Origin: Amphiprion ocellaris
Lineage: Eukaryota; Chordata; Actinopteri; Pomacentridae
DNA length: 64,000 nucleotides
Assembly (NCBI RefSeq): GCF_022539595.1
Contig: NC_072772.1
Span: forward strand, 23,401,602 to 23,465,601
Reading direction: 5' to 3'
A model generated the notes under the pieces. It searched no databases. It was not told where the DNA came from and saw nothing but the letters and a program-made list of their open reading frames with translations. The position numbers and the translations under genes were made by a program. This document shows, one piece after another, positions 28,201 to 41,967 of the stretch. Positions within the stretch are counted from its first letter, which is position 1, and each line of letters starts with the position of its first letter.

Positions 28201-31200
28201 AAATACATTTTCAGTTTTTCTACTGGCTGAGTACGATTTGTTGCTCCCCTCTGCTGTCACATAAATGGCAGCTGGAAGTTTAGTGTTCCTGGAAATTGTA
28301 ATCTTCTACAATAACATCCTGTCTTTAGAAAATGACGGCTTTGTCACAGACATCCAGTTAATGCACAGCAACCACTGACACACTCCCCCTACAGACCTCC
28401 TGCCTAATTTCACTCTCTCTATGTCTCCTCTCTTTCCTTCCACCACTCAGTAGAACAATTTACTCCACTTGCTTGGCAGTGATCCTTAATGCAGTCCTGT
28501 GAACACACTGCAAGCACACACTGTCAGATGAACCGACTTGCTCCATAGAGCACTGCCAAACAGTCGCTGCACACGCCTGTCGCCTGGTTTCATGTCAGAT
28601 TTAAACTTCCCCAGGTCTCCTCGTCTAGGTCAAGGCCTTTCTGGCTGCTTTGCATTCTGGGACTTGCAGTGCTGACTGCCTTAGCATTACGAGAGGGCTA
28701 AGCTCTTGAAGCATGTCTCAGCACTGTTGAGTTTACATTGCTGTGGCCAAAAATTGCTTTAATGATTTGCTTAGTTTTTTTTTTTTTTTGCACTCCTTTT
28801 ATTTGACTTAACTCTGTTTCCTTTTTTTGTCCTTTCATTTCTCACTTGCAACATGCTTGACAATTTTTGCATGGAGAATATGCACCCGTTTCATTGTTTT
28901 TTTTTAAAGATCGACTGTGTTTCTGCATATTTGTGATGAGAAATCCTTTCTCACAGTCTCCTCTGTTCGTTTTTGATTTCTCTCTCTCTCTCTCCCTGCT
29001 CTGTCTTCCTCAGTTGTTTCCTCTGTTTGTGCAGTCGTTTGCTGCGATGCTGTTCACTGTAATTCTTCACTAACCCCGCCACCCCACCCTCCCCTCACCC
29101 CTCCTCCACCCCTCTCATTACGGTCCTGTGGGGTTCCGCAGTAGTAGAGACGTGGAGTCCTTGTGTGGTGGGGTTGCATTACTGAGCCCAAAAACAGCTG
29201 TTGATCACATCTAGTCCTAAAGTAAAGAGGGGGAGGCCAAATGCTGGTCTCACTACAGCAATTTTTCTGTTTGCTTTTATATTTTACTTTTATTTGTTTT
29301 CGTTTTTAATTTTTTTTTGTTTTGTTTTTTGGGGTTATTGAACAACCAAAGCACAGCTTCATATTTATGACAGGTCATCAGCTCCAACCTGAAGAATTAA
29401 GGTGAAGAGCATTTATTTAATGTTGACGTTTTTATGATTTTTTTCCCTCCCCTTTGTGTACCCTTTAACTGGTGTCCATTTGTTTTTGTTGTTTCTGGGA
29501 TCATTTCTTTTGGTGTCTCTTGTCTTGTTCTGGCTTTATGCATCCTGCTTGGCCTGAGCTTGAGCCTCCTGTCAGCTCCTTCACTGCCTCTCTTCTTCTT
29601 CTCCTACTTTCTCCTGTTTGTCTGGAGCGTCCTCCTGAGCTCTGCTGTCTCCTCTGCCTCCTCTCTGAATGAACTGAACCAGCATGGCATCCCTGCATCC
29701 TCTCTGTCTGTCTCTCCCACAGCACCGTACCTGCTTCCTAAACCGTCCCCTGCCACTTTTGGTTTCCTCTCTACGCCTGTTTTTTCCAGCTCTCACATGC
29801 AACATGAGTGTAAAACTTTCATCCATCTACTCATCTCTTAATGTCATGAATAATAATCAAAGATACATGATGAGATGTATTTATGGTTGAGCTGAGGGAC
29901 CTATGTCATAATATGTAAGGCATAAAACATAGCCAGAGTGAAGCAGATTTAAAGTCTTTTTAAAATGAGGGTGGAGTGCATGAAAACAGCAGCATCCATT
30001 TTGTCTAGGAGCACTGAGACCTCTCTCTGTCTTCTCACTTTTATTCTCTCTGGTTTAGACCACGGGGAGATGATGGAGATGCAGGGTTTCGGAGGCAGCC
30101 CGTCGTCGTGGCAACAGGCCGAAGTAACCACTCATGAGTCTCTGTGCCAGTCCTGCTCCACGGCCGGTAGCAACGTGTCATTCGACTACCCAGCTGGCTG
30201 TACCTGCATACATGACCCATCCGATATTCACACGTATGCACTGAAAACACAACTTCCAACCTTCCTGTACCTGTTCAAGTTTGCTGCAGTGTGTTGTGTT
30301 ACATCGACAGCAAAGTAGCGGGGTTTGTCATATGAGAAACATGAGATGAATGCTCAAAAACTGAGTCACGAAAATGAAATTCCTGAATCTAGGAGAGAGA
30401 CAGAGCTTGTCCAGCTTCTCTCACAAAAACGACAGCTCATTTTTAACATGACAGTGAATGCCACGTCTTTTTTAATATATCGCTGTAGTTGGTTCCCATA
30501 CCATGTAAGAAACTCAAAATCTTGCATCTGTCAGACAAAACGGCTTCCAAGAGATGTAAAAGGATCTCCCAAGGAAGATCTGGACCCCAGTGTTTATTGA
30601 CCAAGGAACCTCTTCAGATTTCAACTCCACACCTAAGAAGGGCCTCAAGTCCCTATTTCTGACCCTAGTTGTGTATCAAATATGTCACATTACTGAAACA
30701 CTGGTCAGCCTAGCTTGGAAACGCAAGCATTGTGTGTGTCTGAAAATGAATACACATGTAAGCAGCTAATTATTCAGATTCCTTTATTGTCATTGCATAA
30801 TACAATGAAATTAAAACACTAGTAAAACGTATCTCATAAAAAATGGATGGATAGAAGTAGAACTGTCTGGTTGGATGTGTTGATGCAGTAGTAAGCAAAG
30901 CCCCTCATAGCAACAAGGTTAATGAATGTGAACCTACTGGTTGACTGAGGCCTTTCTGTGTTCTTCCTGAGCATACGTGGGTTTTCTTCAGCTTCCTCCC
31001 ACAATCAGTGATTTTAAATTAGTGTCTCCTTGTGAGCCCTCAGATAAACTGGGCTCCCTGTGACCCTCCACAGGATAAAGCAGGTATAGCTGATGGATGG
31101 ATGGCAGAAGATTAGGGATTTTTTTTTTGTACTTTCTAGGTACCAATGAATGCTGGAAAAGAATCTGTAAATAAACATACAAACCGGGACTTTGTTGATA

Positions 31201-34200
31201 TGACTGTTAAAAGACCTTGACTGTGGCACTGGTGTAGTAATCGCAGATAATCTCTTTTCTTCCCACCAGTGTTCCTCTTAAGATGCTCTGCCAGAACATG
31301 AAGAGGCAGATAGTCTCCAGAGCCTTCTATGGATGTAAGTACATCGTTTTACCTCTGCACAGTACTCAGACACTTGCAGCTTATATTTGGATATTAGGGC
31401 TGTGCTATTAATTGTGCTTGGTTTTGCTTATTGTATGGGTAAGACGTTTCCAGATTCCATATCATATCATGCAAGGCAGCAAATTGTTAGCTGATCACTC
31501 ATATATTAAGAAAACGTCTCTCTAAATGTACGTGCTTGCAGTCTGTTTGTTGCATTTTCTTTTCAGTTCGCTCTCGAGAGTTTTTATGCTGCCTCTGTCA
31601 GTGTACATGTAGGTGTCAATTTATTTTGATGTGTTTTTTATATAACACAATAGAATATAAGAAGCAACACAGAAGGGTTTAGATGTAATGCATACAGATA
31701 CTAAACATATTTAACTGCTTTCAAAAGCATTATTTTCCAGTGTGTTTATCTTAGTGTAATGTTCCACCTGTTGTCTGTTGAGGCTGGCTTCCAAGCAAGT
31801 GCACAATTGATTTTAAAATCAATAAAAGTAATCTTGAACATAATACATGGATTAGTAGCTGCTGCTGGAAAAGGTAATAAGTTTGGAAACTGTAATAAAA
31901 TACCCTTCTGAAAAAATTGAGCATATAATAAATAGTGTGTAATAACGTGCTGTGGAACTTAATGCATTTAGATCGTTATTATAGTGTTCATCAGAGTGAA
32001 CGCCTTATTGTTTTACCAATAGATAGTTTGCTAATTGAAATTGATATAACAGTAACAGAAATATTAAATACAACATTAAGATTTGAACTAAAGACATTGA
32101 TAAAATCAGTATTTATATGTTTAAATATATTCAATACAATTTACCACAATGTCACATTTCCAAACCTTTTAGAAAGATATATTTTGTATCTTTGGCTTAG
32201 TACCATACTGTGTAATGAATATATATTTATCATGATTAATTACTCCGCCAAAGAACGTGGTGGAGTTATGTGACGATCGGCGTTGGTTTGTCTGTCTGTT
32301 AGCAACATTACTCAAAAACAGAGTAACGGATTTGGATGAAATTTTCAGTGAAGGTCAGAAATGACACAAGGACCAAGTGATTAGATTTTGGCAGTGATGT
32401 GGCTTATAGTGTGGATCCACGGATTTGTTAAAGATTTCCGTATCATTGAGGGATCGCGGCACTGCGTCACTATGACAACAAGTGAACACTACATCAGCTG
32501 CCTGCTGATGATCACATGATTGCGATCCTACTTAGACTCAGACATATTTATTAATCCCCAGAGGGAAATTCTGTTAACAAATCATCTACTACAAATCCAC
32601 CGCTGTGGACCACAAATTTTTAAGAGATTTCTTCTGTCGGAAATCATACAATGACTGAGCAGCCTTTGTGGAGTACTGTGCTCTCTGAGTGCTTTTCTTG
32701 TTTATATTCTGCATCTCCATTTTGTTTTATCACTGTCTTGTCATATCTGCAGCATCTAAGGACAGAGGGAGTTCTATGTTGTAAAGCTTTGCTTAGACAA
32801 CTTTTTGTGATTTGTACCTATATTCAAAGAAAATGAATTTGTTCTGACTGTACTGCTTCTTGGTCTCAGCTGTGCACATGTGACCCTGTCTCCCCTTTCC
32901 ATCAGGGCTGGCCTACTGTCGACACCTGTCCACAGTGCGGACTCACCTGTCAGCTCTGGTCAACCACAACATCGTCCCCCCAGACAGACCCTGTGAGGCG
33001 TCCGGAGGTCTCAGCAAAGAAGTATGGAGCAAGTACCAGAAAGACTGCAAGGTGGGTGCACACATTAATGCTGTCAAGTGTCATTCTGCAGGAACTACAA
33101 TGCCATAACAAGAATGTTAATCTTCCTCCACCACCCGCTGTCACCCCTCCAACTCTCACAGATATTACAGCAAATTGCCAAGTCAACACTGAGTTGCTGA
33201 TATTGATCAAGACCAAAAGATAAATTGTGGTTATGTAGTGCTGTGGGCAGGCAGTGCAGCTCTTATTTACAGTAATATATTATAAAGTGAGATAATCTAA
33301 TTTACCAAGTGTAGAATGCTCCTTCAGAGGAAAATGAAGAGCCGCTTCAATCACTGACTGGAATATGAAATGAAAATGTGTGAAGCAACATGTCAAAACT
33401 ATGTTTGATTAACAAAAAAAACACACACACACACAAAGTTGGATATAGAAACAGTGACGCTGAGAAGAAAGGCCAAACTGCAGGACTGTTATTCTGTATG
33501 GGTCATACATGTAAATATTCCTGTTTTCTGTATTGGCAGTCACAGACTTCTCTTTAAATCTAAAAACTGTGTCCTGTAGATGCTACAGGGTGAAAGGTTA
33601 CACAAACACTCTTCTTTCCCTTTCTACAATGGAGCTAGTTCAATACATTAATCACAACATGAATGTATCAGTAAGGTAAGATGTCTCAAAGTCTACAACA
33701 TATTCGGGCAATTTTAGGTTAAATGAAGAAAAACTGCCATCGAGCAAGGGGACTGTGTTTATTTTCTGAGGGGAAAAAAATCTGAAATAAATTTCTGAGA
33801 TTAAAGTTTATCTCACAGTAATGCCACTACTGACATTATTATTTCAGGAGAAAAACTGGAAACTCCCTGCAATAATCCACTTTATACACCAGGAAAAAAA
33901 ATTTAGTTTTTTGGGGGAAATGATAATAAGAATGTAACAACAGCCCTGATGATTCATCCTGAACGCAACCACTTTGTTCCCAATGATTTCACTGTAGAAA
34001 CTGTGAGTCTGTGCACAACAGGTCTGTTTGCTGTGCAGCAGAAGCATTTAGGTTAATAAAGCTACATACGATAACAACGACAGGTCAGAGGATGTAAATA
34101 CTGAAGCGTTCCTCTGCTGAGCCACCTGAGTAAATTGGCTGCAGCTCCTCCTTCAGTCTGGAGACAGTACGGATCCTGTTTTGTAGCAACAGCTGTATAA

Positions 34201-37200
34201 TATATTCAAAGGAAAGAAGCCAACATTAGCTTGTTCAGGGCCTGAGATCGTAGTTCAAAAGTCACATTAACATGTGAGCTTGTAATGCTGATACTGAAGG
34301 AGACAGCTGCACTCCAACAGGGAACTTTTTTTTTTTTTTTAACATTATTTTTTTACCTTTATTATAGCGCACAGCAGAGAAAGAGACAGGAAACATGGGG
34401 AGAAGAATGGGGGAAAGACATGCAGTAAATGGCCATGGGTTGGACTGAAACCCATGACCACTGAGTCAGGGACTATAGCTGCTGTTCATGGGTCACCCAC
34501 TCAACCTGTTGAGCTACAGGGGCACCCCAGGGAGCAATTTTTAATATGAGGAGGTGGAGCAGAGCCTTAGAAGGCTCCAGCCTCATTTAACCCCTGAATT
34601 AAATTGTATGAAAACTGTAACTGAGACTCAAAGAATAACTAACTACCATAGCTATTGCTGATGCGCCTTTAAATAGAAAACCCAGAAGCACCTTTTAGCT
34701 GCACTTTAGTCCAGTAATTGTGCTGCTAACTTCAAATCTGTGTGTGCTTCTCTAAACATCTATGGCATGACTCCACTTTGTAAAATACACATCCATCTTG
34801 CTAATTGTGTTTAAACCTAATATAACTCTGTAGCCCTTTGTAACTATAATTAAGCTTCAGTTATGTCACAGTTTAAATATGTTTCTGTCCTCCCCCATAT
34901 ACAGCATATCCTCTTTTCACATACTCATATATTCATTGGAAGTTGGGGATAATTCACTGCCTCCGCCGTCTCCACCCTCTCCTCTCTCACTTCTACTCTA
35001 ATGAAAATGTAATGAGTTTCAGTGAAATGAAGTCTCATTACAGAGTGCAGTTTGATACCATCGCAGCTATTAAAGCAGCTACTGTAATCAGTCATCGACT
35101 CCAACAAAGTCATCATTACTAATTTACACTCTATTCATCTCTGTGTCCTTTATCTTCCGCACTCATCTATGTCTTCCTCTGCATGGGTCACGATTGCTCT
35201 TTCTCCCTTTCCATTGTTGATGTATTTCCTCTTCCTCTTATGCTTCTTCTTCTTTCGTGTCATCTTTCTTCTGCTGTTTATCCATATTCCTGCTTTCCTC
35301 TCTCCCTTTCTCTGCAGAACTATAAGGAGCTGGAGCTGCTCCGGTTGGTTTATTATGGGGGAGTGCAGCACGAAATCAGGAAGGAGGTGTGGCCTTTCCT
35401 GCTGGGACACTACAAGTTTGGCATGGGCAAAAAGGACATGAGCCAGGTACTGCACACACACAGCCACCCTCTTCATCTGACCCTTAAACAAGATTATAAT
35501 GCTTCATTTTCCCTGTGAAGATTGATGCAAAGATCAGTGAGCGCTACCAGCAGGTGATGCAGGAGTGGAAGGCCTGTGAGGTGATCGTGAAGCAGAGAGA
35601 GAAGGAGATGCAGTCGGCCATCTTTGCCAAACTCTCCTCAGGCAGCAGCATCGACAGCCACGTCCTGCGACTCGTGCACAGAGACTCCACACTCAGCAAT
35701 GAGGTGAAGAAGCCCAGCACAATATAACATCCACTCAGTGTGACATTTTATTGAGCTGGGAGGGGACTGTTTATTAAAAGCATTCAATATAAATCTTAAT
35801 ATATACTGTATGATGTTAGTTTGATGCAAGCAATATAGAAAGTATTTGTTATGGTGTTGTGGTTCTAAATGAGGCCGATATTACCAGCCAAACCTAATGC
35901 TGTATCAACATTATGCCGGCAGACGGTTTGCACATTGCATTAGGCTGCAAACTGTATATTTTTTCCCTGATCTTGCATTTAACATTATTTCAGCACTGAG
36001 AAAAAAATGTAGTTAAAAAGATCAGTATAACCTCACAGTCACGAAAACCTACAGTAGCAGAAGTTCTACTCAGCCTGTAAAGACAGTGGTGTGATGTGTT
36101 CTGTGGCTCTGTTAGAGCTGTGGCAGTCTGAGGAAGTAACACTGATGGTGTTGGTGTATCAGAACTTTGTTTTTACTTCTTTCTTCTCCCATTAATCATG
36201 TGATCATCCCCAGATTTATCTGCTGTCCCAGGATAAAAAACTGGATATAAAGTAGTTCAGTCCAGCAGCAGCTGCAACAGTAACATGCTGCTGATACACT
36301 AATGTTTATCCATTCATAATCAAACAATTTCGTATTTGTAAGACACACACCGCACATAAGGTGACACAATGTACCTTAACTTGTAAAGCAACTACCACTT
36401 TAGGTCTTTCATAAGAGTAGTTCTGACAGTATAAAATATCCAAGTTTAAGGGCTATGGAAGCGACTGGGATTCTCTCCCTGAATCTATATTCCAGTGAGC
36501 AGATTTCACCACAGGATACAGCTGATTACAAAATAAGTTCTTACAGTGTTCGACTTTTTGGATTATAATGGATGAACTGAAACATGTCGATTTGGTATCA
36601 AAAGGACTGAAATAACTATCAGAAACAACCAAATTCAGTATCACCAGCAAATTCAGACGTATCGTATCCTCAATGTCTAAACAAGTTTGAACAGACAATA
36701 TGTAAACAAGCATTCTAGGAATGCGCAGTAACAGAGAGAAACATGAAAGCAGAGTAGAAAGTGCACTCATGGAAAGATGAAAATGTTGTTAAATGTAATT
36801 TAAAAAGTGGTGTTAAGTCAGATAGTGGCATGTACAATTTGGTAATCAACTTAAAGGGAATCACATTCCTGGTTTGGCATATAGGCATGCAGGTATTTAC
36901 TTAATTCACTTCAGTTTTGTATATATAGTGCAGATTTACAACATATGTCATCTCAAAGCGCTTAGCATAGTAAGGTACAGACCTTACAAATTATAAACAG
37001 AACAGAACACCCAACAATCCAAAGTTGCCTTTGGACTCCCTATGAGCAATGGTGTGAAGAAATGAAAAAACCCTGGGATAGGAAGGGGAACAAACCTCAG
37101 ACAGAACCAGGCTCAGGGAAGGCGGACATCTGCCTTGACCGGTTGGGTGAGAGTGGGGATGAGGGGGGAGGAGATAGCAGGGTAGCAGATAAGAGATGTG

Positions 37201-40200
37201 TGGCTCTAGATCCAGAGAAATCCACAGAGAGAACAAACACAAGACACAGGAATACAGGGGAAACACAGAGTTAGTGACATGTAATGGTGATATATAACCA
37301 TATAGAGAGAGTAAAGGAGAGGAGCCCAGTGCATTATGGGAGTCCCCCTGGAGTCTAAACATATGGCAGCATAACTGAGGGACAACTCAGGTGATCCTGA
37401 GCAGCCCTAACTATAGTTAGCTTCATCAAAGAGGAACGTTTTAAGCCTAATCTTAAAAGCAGAGATGGTGTCTGCCTCCTGAACCCAAAATGGAAGCTGA
37501 TTCCACAACAGAGGAGCTGATAACTGAAGGATCTGCCTCCCATTCTGCTTCTGGAAACTCTAGGGACCACAAGTAAACCTGCAGTCTGAGAGAGAAGGAC
37601 TCTGTTAGGATGATTTGGTACCATAAAGTCTTTAAGATAAGATGGAGCTTGGTCATTTAGAGTTTTAAATGTGAGAAGGAGTATTCTAAATTCTATCCTG
37701 GATTTTACAGGGAGCCAATGAAAATAAGAGCAAATGAAGAGAATTCATGTTTGTGTTTGTGTTCTTACACTTGATGAATTAGAGAACATCTGTAGCCTGA
37801 AACCTACGTTGCTGCTCTCACCATCTGTCTTCCATTACTTCTAAAGTTTTGTCCTTCTTCAGGTGTTCATGTCTGTGGATGAGCCAGATGCAAGCAGCCA
37901 GGAGACCCCCAGTGGAGAGGACAGCACTCCCACCATGACCACCATGGTCCCCCCTGCTGCCCTGCCCCCTGAGGAGCGTCCTCTGGTAGAGTTTGACTCC
38001 CCTGACTCGGGTCTACCTTCATCCCGAAACTACTCTGTGACCTCTGCTCACTCCCAGATCCTGTCCAGCATAGATGACGGTCAGAGCACAGAGGAGGAGG
38101 GGGGGGGCACTGAGGAGGGCAGGACTCCAGGGGGACGTCAGGACTCTCTGACTGAAGACAGACTGTGCAGTCAGCTGGACAAACTGATGACCAATGGAGC
38201 AGCTGCTGAGGGGATGTCTCCTTCTCTCTCCTCTTACACAGTACGTCCAGTATGAACGTCTGTTTCTTTCTAATGACTGAATTGACTGAAATCTGCAGTA
38301 AAACTGAAAAACAACTTCAAGGCTTAAACTGGAGGCTGTCATTTTTAACACACTCTGTTAGAAAAGTGTCTACAGAATAAATCAAATACTTTGCAGTGAG
38401 GCTTAAAATGAGTTGAAGTGTTTGTCCTGAATCTGGCGGATGCAGAAACTTATGTGGTGTTTTTATGAATAGTACAATATTGATTTGGGATTTTATAAGG
38501 GCCAGGCAATAAAGAAGTGCTCCAAGAAACAAATAAGTAAGCAAAAACAAGGAAATAATAACACAAAGCACTTTGTTAGGAACATCATATTAACACTAAC
38601 TCCATTTCTCAAACAGCGTGAGTTCTTTTGGATGCATTAATGTGGACATGACTGCAGACTCTTTGTGTTTGTATGACCTGACTATGACACTGTAACATGT
38701 GTCCTCTACACTGCTGCTGGCTGTCACTGTAGAGAGGTGAAGCCCTCAGCTGTGGCTTTAAGAAAGTAAACTAGAGGAGCAGGTTCACCACTCCTCACTG
38801 ACTGTGTGTTTGCAGCCTTCAGATGACATCACCGTCGTTGTTCCTGTAGTTAATGCTACGATTATGGCTACATGCAGTAAAATGTAGTTACAGAGAGTGT
38901 ATTGAAGCTGCTGCATTCCTGAACTCCTAAATAATCAAATATTCATGTTAGTCAAATTAGCACTGTGCTTACTAATAGTAACAGCTGGACATGCCAGTAG
39001 CACCACAGATTGAATCACGGCAGCAGCCGAAACCTGAACAGTAACTATATATCCAGTCACAGCTTCACCATCACAGCCAGCAGAGCAGCTGCAGTTGTGC
39101 TGACAACCAGCAGCTGGATACTGTCAGAGACCAGCCTTTTAAAATGAATAATGGGCAGGAAAGAGCATCAAGTGTCACATCATCTCTCCCTTCTGAGTGT
39201 TTCCTTAAACTGGCAGTCTGTTAGATCTGGTCTGTTGTCTGTGTAGTCTGACTCAGCAGATGTGGGATGTGAGTATATGCTCATTGCACTTGGCATTCTT
39301 GTCCCTTCTGCTTTCTACATGTTAACATTGTCTTTGCAACAGAAAAAGAACTACGACAACCTTCAGGCAGCAGCCTCCTACACCGACAAGTTTTACTCAT
39401 GGTTTGGCTGGTGCAGTGAGGCAGCCCTGCTAGTTTTTTGTGGATTATCCATCTTATTGAGAGCACTTGTCTCCCTGTGTGCAAATATACTGAAGCTCAG
39501 TCCTTTATTAGCTGCGTCCACAATAGCTGTGGTTTAAAGAAATGTAAACAGGCCAGAGCTTTTTTAACGCCTATAGCAGAATGATGGTGAGGTGCAGCCT
39601 GACTATTATTTTTTACAGAATGGGCTGGCAAAGTAAGAAGCATATAGCAGGAGGAATGCAAACGTAGTCCTTAAAAATTACTACTGTAACTTTTAGGGTA
39701 AACCAAAGAGAAAGATAATTCATTTTGTAAATTGCAATCTTGTCATAAGTCAGAACCTCTAGAATCTAGATCATTGTATTGCTCAGACATTTGTCATTCG
39801 GTTAAATCAAAAACTACATATTTGACTGTGTTTATGGATGTACAGTTCATCCCCTGCAGAGCATAAATGTGCTCAATATATTTCATGGTCAGTAGTTTTT
39901 GAGCTTCCATGCAGTGAATTAAAGTAGTAGATGATAGACTGAAGCTGTTCATAGTAAAATACATAAAGAAAGAGCAGAACCTTGCATTTCCAGCCAGTCA
40001 CTCACTAAGACTGACAACCATGTTTTCTTTGTGCAGATTGAGCTGTTGGATACAGTCGCCCTCAATCTTCACAGAATAGACAAAGACGTGCAGCGCTGTG
40101 ACCGCAACTATTATTACTTTACTACAGGCAACCTGGAGAAACTACGTAACATCATGTGCAGGTAGGACAAACCACGCAGGAAGAAATGTTGAGCTCCATC

Positions 40201-41715
40201 ACCTAAAGCTGCACTATTCATTATTGTCATATAAACAATGAATCAAGTGAACTGAAATGAAGTGCAACATGAAAGGTGGTGTTAAACCCACAGAGAATCT
40301 TCACCTAACAGGAGTTCCTCTCAACTCCATGGACTCTTTCAGCTCATTGCTTTGATTTTAGAGCTTACAGCTTTACTGTTCTGGTTCACTTTGACCGTCC
40401 TCATGGCCACTGTCAGTAGGCAGCTGGTTTTTTGGGGGAAATGCTCCAGTACACGCTATTTAAAATTAATTTAAAATGAACAACACAAACATGGAGTGGC
40501 GAAAGAATTTATTCCACCTGGAGTCCATCTGACAAATGAGGTAGAATGTGTGAATGTAATTATTCACTCTTTTGTGACTGTTTTGATCTAAATACATCAA
40601 CTCCTGAGGGAAATCTGTGGCACTTTAGATGCAAAGACTCCACTATAATACCAGCTAGTCACTAAACATGTCTGTGTGTGGTTTGCTGCTCTGCAGGTCA
40701 CATATTTCTAAAATGGTGGCATGCTGCATGTGGTAATGTTGATGACAGCAGTGAAAGTGAGCAAAACAGTAGAACTGTGGGCTGACCAAAACAATGAACT
40801 GAAAGCAGTAAACACCTTTGTTGATCTGTGGAGAGCTGCAGTCACATAATAATTCTCTCTTCTCTCTTCACTTTAAACATATTCATAAGTTTCATTGTTG
40901 TTTTACATTTTTTGTATCAAGTATCAAAGTAATCACTGTACAGAAAAGAGACATCTAGAAACATCCTGCGATGTAGTATTGGATTAATACTGATGTGCTG
41001 ATGTCTAAGTGGCAACTACTTTATGTAGTAGTTTGATTTGTTAACAGTGCAGCATGTCACGTGTTTTAGTTCTGAAAAACATGCGCATTAAGTCTGTTGT
41101 TTGGAATACAATGTGTTTGCTCTCTAACCAAGCTCTTGTTCATGTCGATGTGTGTGTTTCTGGCCTGCAGCTATGTGTGGGAGCATTTAGAGATGGGCTA
41201 TGTTCAGGGCATGTGTGACCTGCTTGCTCCACTTATGGTCATTCTGGATGATGGTGAGAAAAAAGAATCCTCCTTTACCACATGTCTTCATGACTGGAAT
41301 CACTGTAAACAGAACAGATGAAAATCCCCCACAACATCAGCTATACAACTGGCCTCATCATTAAATACTAGAAATAATCGATCAATATCAATTTAACACT
41401 CACATTCAAATCTAATAGCAGCGATGTGTAGTTCTACACCTGAAAGCTGAGTTTAGATCTGCAACAATCGTTGTTTCATTGTTTCCTGTGGCTGTAGGTC
41501 AGTGAACATTGGAGTGAAGTAGATATGTTTTCTAATCCACTTCACTTTTACAATGAACTGCCCTTCTATCTGCATTTGAAATTAATCTAGGAAATGTTAC
41601 TCGTTATAGAAAACAATCATTTCAACAACTTGTTAAAATGATGGGGTGTCATTAGAGATACAAACCAGCAATTTTACGTTGTTCACAGTGCCATCCAGAC
41701 TACCTGACCGTATTG

Positions 41716-41801
<86 letters not shown>

Positions 41802-41931
41802 AGAGTGCCTGGTGTACAGCTGTTTCACTCAGCTAATGAAGAGGATGAGTCAGAACTTCCCTAATGGTGGAGCCATGGACACACACTTTGCCAACATGAG
41901 GTCACTAATCCAGGTGATGGATGACACACTT

Positions 41932-41967
<36 letters not shown>

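Noticed and set aside
29434..29841. 135-codon hydrophobic open frame in intron 10
   Set aside because: It arises from pyrimidine-rich sequence (Leu/Ser/Phe codons), has no clear splice sites or family resemblance, and lies in an intron.
39262..39537. 91-codon open frame with membrane-like stretch in intron 16
   Set aside because: Its sequence looks like a dispersed fish repeat and it shares words with about 12010. It does not splice in phase with sgsm2.
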